From: Gigantopelta aegis
Lineage: Eukaryota; Mollusca; Gastropoda; Neomphalida; Peltospiridae
Direction of reading: 5' to 3'
Assembly (NCBI RefSeq): GCF_016097555.1
Contig: NC_054702.1
Coordinates: 111,426,748 to 111,490,747 of the forward strand
Length of the DNA stretch: 64,000 nt
Shown one piece after another: positions 32,412 to 64,000 of this stretch. The position numbers and the translations under genes are program-made. How positions within the stretch are numbered: position 1 is the stretch's first letter; every line of letters starts with the position of its first letter. Under the pieces are notes generated by a model. The model was not told where the DNA came from, searched no databases, and saw only the letters and a list, made by a program, of their open reading frames with translations.

Positions 32412-32648
32412 TAATGCTAGGCTCAGACTACCAACTGCCAGCAGAAAGTTGGCCAACTCGACGGTTGCGTTGTAATTTCCCCAACTCCCGACTTACGACG
32501 TGTGCGCTCAGATTAACAACTAATGGATTATACGACAAAAATCGAATTGTAAGAATGCTCAGACTAGCCACTGGACAATCGTAAAAGTCATGGCAGCAGA
32601 AAGTTAGCCAACTTTCTGCTGGCAGTCGGTGGTTTAAAACTAGCATTA
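32412..32648 (+). mobile_element. MITE, TAATGCTAG-end family, copy 3 (best preserved)
   Basis: 237 bp. The left end taatgctaggctcagactac and right end taaaactagcatta belong to terminal inverted repeats of about 45 bp that include ccaactgccagcagaaagtt and aactttctgctggcagtcgg. A TA at each edge is consistent with a TA target site. No coding capacity. Confidence 0.88.
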
Positions 32649-34612
32649 GATTTTTGCGTGTATGACAAAACAAATTTGACTGAAACAATGTTTGATAGTC
32701 ATCTGTGATGAAAACTGAGTAACACAATAAGACACAAGGAAAAAAATACAAAAATACTACTAGCCACTAATACGTCTGGGGGAAAATAGTAATAATACTG
32801 CATGAAATAAAACACAACACATTTAACAATTCGATAAATAACAGTTTAATACGCAGTCATTCATCAGCAGAAAGAAAAAGGACATGTATTTAAAATATGA
32901 CATCACACAGCTTCGACTACCTAACACGGCTACAGAACATTTGGTTGGTTAAGCCTGTCGGGCCGTCAGATGAGGTTCTACTTATATAAGCTGGTTGTTT
33001 ACAGCTATTAACATTAAATTGTAAACTTACGTTGTCCAAAGAGGTTTTTGCGAAGAATGGCTTTATGCATGTACATGTGTTTGAAATACATAATTGTATC
33101 ACTCACAACGCATTAAAGAAAACCTAACAAAATAATGAAAACAGATTTGAAAATATTTGTTAAAAATCAAATTACAAGATAAATATGTTGTAGAAAGTTC
33201 AAAATAAATAAGATTAAATACAACCAACAATAATTAAATATAATGATTATATAAGTGTAACACAGAGAACTATATTAATGTCTTAAAGAAGTGTTTGACT
33301 GAAACATACTACAATTTAGTTTCGTGTATTGTGTGGAAAGAAACCCAGAACAATGAAATAATTCAAATGACAGAACTGATTCAAATGACAGAAATACCCC
33401 CTCGCTGACCTCAAATAAAAGTATGTATTTCACAGAATAGCTTGTAAGCCACACAATGTCTCGTTTTGGGACATGGCATTGTTTTATGTTGTAGCTACTT
33501 ATTTAGTAGTTTCTTACTATGGCCTTCAGTTAAACATATTAAATCATAAACGCACGTATTGCACCAATTTTATATACAGTATATAATGTACAAATGTCTT
33601 TTTATGTTACATTTTGAAATATAATGTTTAATATGTTATGATTAAAACAAACCAAAATCAGTATATTAAGGTGTGTGTGTAATCGTAGTGTTACACTGTA
33701 AGTATATCTTTCATTATTAAATTAGCATCATACTGATTGAGATTCATATTTATGATTCTGATATATACAGAAAAATACAAACAGAGCAAAACGTTTAAGC
33801 CATTACACTCATACACACATGTACACATACATATGTATACACACAAACAAACCAACAATAACAATAACATAAAACAATTGCATCAAGCGAAATCTCATAA
33901 AATCATAAATAAATGCCTTTTAAAATGTAATACTTATTTTTCATACTACTGTTAAATATCTCCTATCATCAGTTCTTGAAGATAGACTGGTGCCAGCTCC
34001 AAAATATCACCGTGTTGAGAATCATTCAGTACCAACCAAACGTGGAGAGTGGTAATTTTAATTGACTATTTTCAAAAGTTCCAGTATTAAAACACACATG
34101 CACATTTGGTGCCTCACCCTCTCAAAAAAAAGGTCAACTACTACATAATGCTTAAAAAACACTGTCCCTTGGTTATTGTTATAAAACATCATAAGATTCA
34201 TATTTGCAGTCCCCATACATGGTATTTTTTGCATTCTTGTCTATTAGACCAATTTATAATTGAAACCAGGCTAAAAGTCGTACATGAAAAGGTGTATCTA
34301 GTATCTAGTAACTAATAACTCCTGTTCTGGTTATATATAGGACCGGATCTAGAATTTCAGATATGGAGTGGGGAGAAACATACCTGGAATTGTTATGTTT
34401 TGATACTGGCTTGGAAATGATACATTCTGAAGCATGTGTGAACGTTTTCCAAACCAAATTGTAGGTGGTGCTTGATACATTGTGTTCAATTGGAATGTAT
34501 TACCAACATAAAGTCATAGAATTTGTGGGTGTTCTCTTCGAAGTTTTCTCATGTACCATTAAATATTGCTAATACTTTGTGAGAGGTTCAGCGACACTAG
34601 GTATAGTTAGCA
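32649..34612 (-). other. Region downstream of FLVCR-like gene, including its 3' UTR
   Basis: AT-rich and without other exons. ATTAAA on the minus strand (34057-34062) is a possible polyadenylation signal, about 550 bases past the stop. A short segment at about 34340-34385 (accggatctagaatttcaga) resembles an old transposon end. Confidence 0.4.
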
Positions 34613-56335
<21,723 letters not shown>

Positions 56336-57840
56336 CTAAAATAAAATATCATTAAAAAATGTATGCTGCAGTTACTGCTTATTGGTTCAATCTATAGAAC
56401 ACTAAATGCAGAAATGAAACGTAGCATTACTCTGGATTTGCAGTTTTATTTCAACATATAATACCAGGAATGAACATGCCAAATATGCAACCTTATGGCG
56501 AAAATTCAATGTGTCCGTTCGTAATCGATACGCGTCCACGTATCAATGCGGTATTCGTATCAATATATTTTTATACAAATAGGTTGGGTAGATTCCGTGT
56601 ATGCCACTTCGTACGCGTATATGCGTATCTATGCCATACGGATTACGAACAAATGGAATGTGCGCCTAAATTCTGATGCTGACTGGGACATAAAATGTCA
56701 TTGGTGTTACCGAAGTTTGATACTTGATGTCACTAAATCAATAATAGTTTCATGTAACAAAGAACATTCACAAACAAAATACACTTTGTACGACCAGATG
56801 TAATATCAAATAGTATTCAGAGCGGCAACGTTTTAAATAACATGCTTATAGGGGCGTACGGTCAAGTTACTCAGGAAATGTTATTATCACTAATTAAAAT
56901 GTAACACCACTGACATAAAATACGACTGGGCGTAAATCTGTTATCACAGAGCAGACATATCTTAAATAAACCCATCTCAGTTTTATATTTTAAAAATAAA
57001 GTTTATTAATCTCAGAAACAAATATGTCAGTGCTATATAATAGATGAACGTGTACATTTGCAAAGAACAGCTACCGAGAAAACCAGCGGCGTGTTGTTAT
57101 ATACGTTTCCTACATGCATTGTCGTACATTTTGCCAACACGTGACGCGCAACACGATCAGCTGAGTGGCCATCATGGTAGTACATTGTACGATGCCACTG
57201 GACGGTGGCGAGACACAGAGCAACAGGTGACACGAGCAACACAGATACAGTATAATCTGTAGGTGCTATTATAATTTCCATCTGTCTTGTGTTATGCTTA
57301 TTCCTAACTATTGTTTGAATAATAACAACGTGACATACTGTTTGGTTTATTTCAATATATCAATCCTCTGAACTTGTGACAATGATAACAAACGGAGTTA
57401 GATTACAAATTCATTCAAATAAAAAAGGTAACTTCTAGTAAATATGTTTAGTTAAATAAACACAAAATAATTTAGGTAAAATAAGCTCAGTTTCACTTTT
57501 CGCTATATTGGTGACCTTACATCATTTAGTAAATGAGCCGAATATCATATTATCTTAGTTCCACTGATTTGCACACTAGAGCTGGAAGCAAAACCTTAAG
57601 TCATCAAATGAGTTTCATATCCCAGTTTATTACACACCAGTGTAAGATATTGCTCATGTCATAACAATCACTCAATATCTAACTAGTGTAATATCGGCGT
57701 GATGTAGATCACTTGCTGACCCTGTTCGTTGACAAATAACGTCTAGTAGGTCTCGACATATGCTTACTTCTGCATTGCAGTTTGTTTGTAGTTGGTTTGT
57801 AATAAATAAAATACTAAACGAGCTTGCCTGTCATACCATT
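56336..57840 (-). other. Upstream region of FLVCR-like gene
   Basis: The first exon or promoter should lie here or beyond. The GC-richer stretch 57050-57250 has, on the minus strand, a cacgtg near 57141 and a tatataac near 57097 followed by a gccgctgg-containing leader. It is a weak candidate promoter. No exon was confirmed. Confidence 0.3.
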
Positions 57841-57844
57841 TTTA

Positions 57845-57916
57845 TGAAACTCGTGAACAATGTTGGTATCTGACTCGCTTTCGCTCGTCAGGTACCAACA
57901 CTGTTCACTCATTTCA
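57845..57916. mobile_element. Foldback hairpin, 30-bp arms
   Basis: The left arm tgaaactcgtgaacaatgtt continuing ggtatctgac pairs with the right arm gtcaggtaccaacactgttc continuing actcatttca, with about four mismatches and a 12-base loop tcgctttcgctc. It is preceded by taaacgagctt at 57817, which also starts the element at 61779. Confidence 0.75.
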
Positions 57917-58852
57917 AACTGACATTCGCCTCCACACTGAGCTGTAAGACGAAAGTGATGACTTCAACTTTCCAGTACTCCGTAGTTTCCCACTTCATCT
58001 TCAGCAATAATCACAGCCTTCTGCTTAAGCTGTTGGTGTATAGTCAGGGAGCCACACTTGAAACAAAGGCTCGAAATCAGGTTCAATGTGAACCCTTCTG
58101 CTCATTCCACGTTACGTGTGTTACACTTCCGACTTACTTTGGGTGAAAATGTGTGTAAATTTGAAATCTATGAAAGGGCTCCCGTTATAACCTACTGATT
58201 AGTAATAATCCCACTTTAGTACTTCACAAAATAAAACAAGAAACATTGGCTAAATTTCAAACATATTTGTAATGGCTTAGATTTGATTGCGTTACGTGTG
58301 TTACAGTCACACGACAAACATTTTTCTATAAGATTTGAAAGTTGCAAAAATTCTGTGAGGTTACAAGAGATAATAAAATTTTGTATTTTGCTTTTAATCA
58401 TCATAATGTATGTTAATATTTATCATAAAAGAATAATCTTATTACTCAGATATTTGTTTTCCAAATCATTAAAATGTAGTGTTACGTATGTTACATAAAT
58501 TTGTTACGTGTGTTACGCGTCTGATTTCAGAAACTGAACATAAACTTGTAAGCATCCTATCACAAACAAATTGTATTTGTTTTACTGCCTTTTGTTTTTA
58601 GTGACTGTTAATAATGTTTTTAGCAGAAAGGTTATGTATTCTTTGTTCAGGGGTGGATTTAGAGGGGGTTAGAACCACCCACCTTTTTTCAGTGACAATT
58701 ATCACTCAAATAATATTGCCCGTTTATGCTCACTTGTAGTACTAATATTCGAGTCGGTGCATCCTGAAACTCCTTTTACAAAATCTTACATCAGACTTGC
58801 CACAAAATTGGGTATGACACCATACCCATTTTACCCTCTGGCAGAAATCCTA

Positions 58853-58910
<58 letters not shown>

Positions 58911-59771
58911 TTGATTGGCAAAGCCACTTGTAATAATTTAAAGGAAGAGATCAATATATCATATGGATGTTGAACTGCTACATTTTGATGAATTTTTGTC
59001 CCTTATGATACAACACTATTGCATTGTAGTGATTGGTAATTACATATACATGTTACAGGGCTCACACTGGAAGACATTTAGTTTTAGCCAATTTTCAGAT
59101 ATATATGTCGAGAGTTTACTCGAAAATGATTCAAAAGTGAGTAATTTAAAGAACATGTTATTTGCCAGACTAAATGTTGTTACTACTTTGTATGAAAATT
59201 AGCAGCTGGCTAATTTGTCAATGGACAGGATGAGCCCTGATGTTTGTTCCTTATAAAAGACCAGATTGCAAAGAGGGGGGCTCTCACGTTAGTCGATTCA
59301 TCAGTTACAAAAAGGTAAATGGAAGTGGCCAGTACCATTAATTCCTGCCCATGTGTGCTCTTTGCAAAATTGAACCTCTAGTTCCTGCTGGCATGCTGGG
59401 AGCTAAAACAGGTCAAGATATTATTTTTAATTCCATAACTAAATTCCCAACTCTAAATATTCTAATGTTAAGTGTAAAACCAGTACATAAATATATAAAT
59501 AAATACTTCAATACATGTATACAGACAGTAGCAAAGACTGTATTTAGATGGTTTTATATAATTTATTACTTAAAGACATGTTTGTAGGGTAAAACATTCA
59601 TCCCCTACCCCATGTAACACGCGTAACGTTACGTGTGTTACACTCAATAAAGGCTGCATTGTATAACTTGCAGCTTTTGCGTGCCTATTCACAGTATTGT
59701 AGCTGATACATCATTTACAGTCTCATTGCCAAGCTGTCCTTTGTTAAACATTGTAGTCTATTGCCTGACAC
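57917..59771. other. Intergenic with a repeated GTTACGTGTGTTAC motif
   Basis: The 14-base motif occurs at 58111, 58291, 58481 (one change), 58503 and 59628, with an inverted near-copy at about 59613-59626. A transposon-end-like segment lies at 58648-58700 (aggggtggatttagaggggg), and a (TG)n run at 58856-58910. The 79-codon frame at 58963-59202 has no recognisable features. Confidence 0.5.
58856..58910. repeat. TG microsatellite
   Basis: (GT)n of about 52 bases. Confidence 0.96.
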
Positions 59772-60205
59772 TAGGGGTGACGATTGTGTCAATTTTACTA
59801 TTGTGACAGTATTGCAATAGTGATAATACTATTGCAGTAGTATTACAATAGTATTGTGAATTCTTAAATCGCTTGATAACAGTAATATGAATAGATATTT
59901 CGCAAACGTAAATACCTGTCTTCCAAAATGCAAGTATGTGTGCGTGTGCGTTAGTGTGTGTCTTTTGTCTGTGCGAGTGTTCGTGCGTATGTACATATGT
60001 TTGTGTTTGTAAGTATGTCTGTGTTTGTACTCGGTTATTTGTAATCATATCACTAGGTAGTGACCATATTTATACTATCGAAACTATCGATAGTTAAGCA
60101 AACAATTGCGATAGTTATCGATAGTTGAATTAACTATCGATGCATTGCTATCGATGAACTGACTAACACAACATATCGATAGTTCGATGTATTGTTACAC
60201 CACTA
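59772..60205. mobile_element. hAT-like non-autonomous element with exact 8-bp target duplication
   Basis: Ends are taggggtgacgattgtgtca and, on the other strand, tagtggtgtaacaatacatc. They agree as terminal inverted repeats of the TAGGGGTGTAACGATACA type known from hAT elements. CCTGACAC flanks both ends (59764-59771 and 60206-60213). The right half carries several ctatcgatag palindromes. No transposase. Confidence 0.88.
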
Positions 60206-60213
60206 CCTGACAC

Positions 60214-60966
60214 ACTTATATTGTGTATTGAAAATAGTAGGTGTTACATTTATCCTTATCGGATATATACAAATGTATCAGTACAGCACTTAACATACCT
60301 GAGTACATCTATCTAGGACTGCATGTGTGAAATAAATAGGTTCAGGATCATCATATGGTGTACACATTTTCGATTCATTATTACCTGCCGTAAAGTGATA
60401 TCCATCATAATTAGCTCGACCTAACATGGGGTATACCCACACCTCAGTATCACTACAGTAGTCATAATGTCTCCTCCGGTGATGTTTCAGATTTCCCCAT
60501 AACCAAACATATGGTTAGTGATTCATATACTTCGGAAAGTGTGGGTACAACTAATACCTACCACAAAAATGAGTAGTGTGGATACACAAACTCTAACAGG
60601 TGTTTTGCGTAGCACAATACTCACTAATTATGAACCATGCAATCCAAGGCACTGTGCCTTTTGAGGTGGCCAAGTAACTATGGCTAGGTAAATATGGCCA
60701 CAAGTTATCAAAAGCAACCTTGTTCGCTCTTCAGTACCAGATTTACCTCACTCAACAAATTTTTATTAACACACGGTTTAAAAACCTTTGCTCCTAGAAT
60801 AAATCTGTGTAACAAGACATACTTATTAAAGCCATATGTTGTAAAGGCGGAAACTGAAAATGCTTTTAGTAATGCTCATGTGCAAAACTTAAATGACATT
60901 CTGTTTGATGCTTATGTGGAGAACAACCAGATAATCATAAGGCGAGGAGGATCAGGGGTCACCCCT

Positions 60967-61009
<43 letters not shown>

Positions 61010-61100
61010 AGTGCTGGTGCGAATCTTCGAATTTGGATAAAACCGATGGAGACATTTGGGCAAAATGAGCTGGCATGAAATCGTTTCACTAAGTACTTGT
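60214..61100. other. Intergenic, nothing firm
   Basis: A 124-codon frame (60694-61068) runs into a (CA)n microsatellite at 60968-61009 and shows no family resemblance. I do not count it as a gene. Confidence 0.4.
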
Positions 61101-61226
61101 CTTTCCATTATTCTTCTCATAACATTAGTTGTAATCCATGTAAAAATGAGAACTGATTCGTTTAAAACCCTGTATAGCTGTTTGGTAATAATGCTAATAT
61201 GAATAAATGTTGTTATCCAGATTGCA
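61101..61226 (+). repeat. Interspersed repeat, copy 2
   Basis: Aligns with 44831-44955: cattagttgtaatccatgta, aaaaccctgtatag, atgctaatatgaataaatgt. Confidence 0.7.
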
Positions 61227-61778
61227 GCATTTCAAGTGGTAGTGCAAACGTATTTACACAACTGCATCTTCGAAAATGTACTATTTGTCCTACTCTTGAT
61301 AACATACTCAACAATAAAAGACAATGTATTCCATGTCACTCATAATTGCATCTAGAGATGTTAATCCCAAGACACGTTAAAGGTAAATTAATTAAATTTC
61401 AAATTTTAATTTAATAAATTTCAAATTGCCTTAAAAGCCTTCAAATGAACAAAGATACAACTATAAATCAAGTTTCTTTGATCTAGGACATATAACTTGT
61501 AAAAAAATTAACATAAATGCGAAAACTTGATATAAATGCGAACATTTTACATTCAACTAAATGCTAATTAATAGTACTTTAATTAAAAATTAAAACTTTG
61601 AAATATATTTTAAAAATACATTGTGGTAAACATACATAGGCGCAGCTATAAACCAAGTGTCATTGGTTTAGGACTTTTTGTTTTTGAGAAATGGAACTAA
61701 ACGTAAATGTAACGTTCGAGCTAAATGTAAACGTTGACACAGTCGCCGACGTCGTCGGAAACGTAATTATAGGATATT
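61227..61778. other. Intergenic, nothing recognised
   Basis: AT-rich with scattered short self-similar pieces (ataaatgcgaaaacttgata, ataaatgcgaacatttta). No gene. Confidence 0.45.
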
Positions 61779-61945
61779 AAACGAGCTTCCATTTCGTATC
61801 ATGTTTATGTGCCGAGTGAAATAATTTTCAATTGTCACGAGCTTTAGCGAATGAAAATGAAAATTATTTCAAGAGTTTTAAAGCGAGCGACAATGAAAAT
61901 TACTTCACGAGGGACATAAACATGACACTAAATGGAAGCGAGTTT
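61779..61945. mobile_element. Long foldback element, arms of about 60 bp
   Basis: The left arm aaacgagcttccatttcgta, tcatgtttatgtgcc, gagtgaaataattttcaatt pairs with the right arm ending gaaaattacttcacgaggga, cataaacatgacactaaatg, gaagcgagttt. The loop is short. A classic palindromic MITE, with no coding capacity. Confidence 0.85.
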
Positions 61946-62610
61946 ACTACCCAATATATTACCCATTATTGATTTTAATTTAAAACAACCAAAATAAATA
62001 AACGTTTACCTTTTGGAGAAACGGACTATGTGATATAATACAGATAATCAGTGCTTAGCCGTATGGCGCATAATTCGTTCACTACAAAATAATTGTCCCA
62101 AATTAAAATGTGTAATTTTCGTGCATTTTTAATGAAAACAAACATTATGGAGGAACAGTTCTAACACTTTGCGGGGGTTTTTTTTGTCGTCATTAAACAT
62201 GATACATATATGTTTTAACAAAATTAAAGAAGTATAGAACTTTGTAAACAAATGACAGTCTTTCGCAATGTCAACGAAGCCTAGTTTGTGCGTCCTTGGA
62301 ATTTGAACCTTTTTGTAAGAGAAATTACGAGAACATTTGAAACGTTGTGTAAAAAAAAAAAATCAGAACTCTATACATGGATTTAAAATACAGGATGAAG
62401 TTAATTTTCATCAGAAGTTTCCGATTCACTCGATATTGTGATGCAACGACGTTTTGAACATGGTGAATGGACGAACTCATTCGACTGACGTCCAGTGTTG
62501 ACACTGATGTTAAAAATGCCAACATATATTATTGCTCTTGCAAATAATGTACCCAATATATCAAAGCTGGATGATTTAGTGGAACCAAACATTTGATTGT
62601 GTGTTTGAAC

Positions 62611-63752
62611 TTATGCAGATGTCGAAGTTACTGCATTTTGCTCAGGTATGGAAGCGGGAGGGCGTGTAGGAGATTTCGATTTGCAAACACGCATGTTGCT
62701 CATTTCCTTGTGTTGTTCATCTGATATTCTGGCATATGTGTTGACCGATGCAACACGTTTGTACCCTGACAACTGCATGATATGTGTGGGAGCACAGATA
62801 TTATCATATAAAAGTCTGAAGCATTGTTTTCTGTGCACTGTGAATCGTTTGCGTCCAGTTAAATTAGCAGCTTGTGTCATGGTTTTCATCAAATTACCAT
62901 AATTCACCCTCTTGTGGAAAATATCTGCTGTTTCTAGCTAAATAAAAGGGGTGTTGTGGACCTGAGAAATTGGATGGTCTTAAACGGTGATATTTTTATA
63001 CAGTGCCATCGGATAGCGCACGAACTCTGACGTTCGTTGTACTCGTTATTATCAGCGTCAGTGTTTAGAGACACGTCACCACATGTCATCTGCCTGTGTG
63101 GGAGTACTGACCGTAATCCAAAATATAGAGTATTGTTCCACCGTAGTGTTTACAGTATTGTTTTTGGAGTATTCCCACTAAGTTGAGCGGAGTCCCACAG
63201 TTCGTCAACTTCGCTTGGAGTTCAGATACTTTTGTTTACAAGTGAGTACATCGCGTGAGTTCGAAAAACGGGTATCAACCATTATTGACAGGGTGTAGTT
63301 GCAACGTTTTAAATATCTATCAATGCTGGATCGAATACACCGCAAAATGCTTGGCTCATATTCCACGCTATTAGGTTTTCGGACATCAATAAACAAATCG
63401 CATAAAATCAAGTCTAGTTCTTCTGGTGTGATTGTTTCTAGTTTTCGGGTTTCCTGTAGTGATTTTGTCAAATAATTGTTAAGAATTTTCATGTCATATT
63501 TTGTTTTTAGGGATGTATTTTTGTTTACATTAACAAAATTAACTGTTCAATATAGTCAGCCCAATTTTCACTTGCATTGTCATTCTCGTTTTGCGGAATG
63601 TTATCAAGTAGCATGTCATCTGCAAGTAAATCACCAATAACCTCGTCTGGCAAGTCGATAGGTGAATGTGTATGCGGGGTGGGAACACTTGACACAGTTT
63701 CTTATATTACTCTGAGCCTAAACTTCGTTACTTGTAATTTACTAATTTCCAT
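62611..63752 (-). pseudogene. Crypton-type tyrosine-recombinase transposon remnant (KIAA1958/DUF3504-like)
   Basis: Minus strand. A likely start is at 63752 (MEISKLQVTKFRLR), followed by an acidic leader (IDLPDEVIGDLLADDMLLDN). Then comes the DUF3504 N-domain: NNYLTKSLQETRKLETITPE, ELDLILCDLFIDVRK, EYEPSILRCIRSSIDRYLKR. The next frame has LWDSAQLSGNTPKTIL and WNNTLYFGLRSVLPHRQM, holding the first catalytic Arg region. The C-end is NLMKTMTQAANLTGRKRF, IMQLSGYKRVASVNTYARIS, with the Tyr nucleophile present. Several stops and frame changes occur, the HxxR box reads HRKQ, the usual GHK is GYK, and about 60 residues between NERQ and MNYGN are missing. So it is a dead DNA transposon. Confidence 0.85.
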
Positions 63753-64000
63753 GTTTACCACATATATGTGCTACGTATTTAGTGGTCCGATTATTTCGAT
63801 GACACGTCCAGTAAGATCCCCATCTATCTTCACCAAATAATTTATTTTTACCGGACTTTGTAGTTTCAAAATTTAGCAGACGATAGGTTTGTATTGAATT
63901 TGATTTGTATATATTATAAGCTAATACCTGTAGAACAATAATTTATAATAGTTACATGATATAACTTTAAAAACTTAAAATATAATATATATATATATAT
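63753..64000. other. Right edge of window
   Basis: AT-rich, ending in a (TA)n run (63984-64000). It may include the left part of the Crypton element; its terminus was not found. Confidence 0.4.

Noticed and set aside
60694-61068. 124-codon plus-strand frame
   Set aside because: The last third is a CA microsatellite (His-Thr repeat) and the remainder has no recognisable motif.
62648-63840. Plus-strand frames at 62648-62902 and 63577-63840
   Set aside because: Antisense to the Crypton recombinase remnant, which explains the coding-like composition.

Overview
The window looks like nuclear DNA of a mollusc, most likely a marine gastropod. It is AT-rich, its genes are split into short exons by long introns, and it carries many tRNA-headed SINEs of a kind I associate with gastropod genomes (recalled, not searched). 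Minisatellites and foldback elements fill most introns and intergenic space. Nothing here resembles a prokaryotic operon, a CRISPR array or a retrovirus-like element.

Three host genes can be supported. (1) Plus strand, 1.7-13.3 kb: the 3' half of a group I metabotropic glutamate receptor (mGluR1/5 type). It has four exons covering the end of the ligand-binding domain, the cysteine-rich domain, the whole seven-helix domain and a 352-residue cytoplasmic tail. The 5' exons lie off the left edge. (2) Minus strand, 21,988-22,707: an apparently intronless 239-residue coiled-coil and basic protein that I do not recognise. (3) Minus strand, 56.3-34.6 kb: a nearly complete FLVCR-type (SLC49) major facilitator with ten consistent exons and about 475 residues from the first ATG, ending in its last exon at 34,613. 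A further 5' exon may exist.

Mobile DNA: at least a dozen SINE copies with one head and two alternative tails; a small-MITE family with TAATGCTAG ends in three copies, two of them beside receptor exons; a 1.4-kb element with TATAC target duplications and a SINE inside it; a 434-bp hAT-like element with an exact 8-bp target duplication; a decayed Crypton tyrosine-recombinase transposon at 62.6-63.75 kb; a broken Tc1-type transposase embedded in a minisatellite; and several long hairpin elements.

The most unusual signal is a set of tandem arrays that contain true exon-intron junctions. A 74-bp array repeats the acceptor of the receptor's cysteine-rich exon four times. In the FLVCR gene, a 64-bp array repeats the exon 4 acceptor 17 times and a 50-bp array repeats the exon 3 donor about 17 times, so most of the intron between those exons is copied splice junction. 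In all three cases the true site is the copy next to the exon body, and using a decoy would reach a stop codon within one or two repeat units. A fourth array (25 bp) abuts the exon 6 acceptor. The receptor also shows a possible choice between splicing to the long tail and reading through to a short tail.
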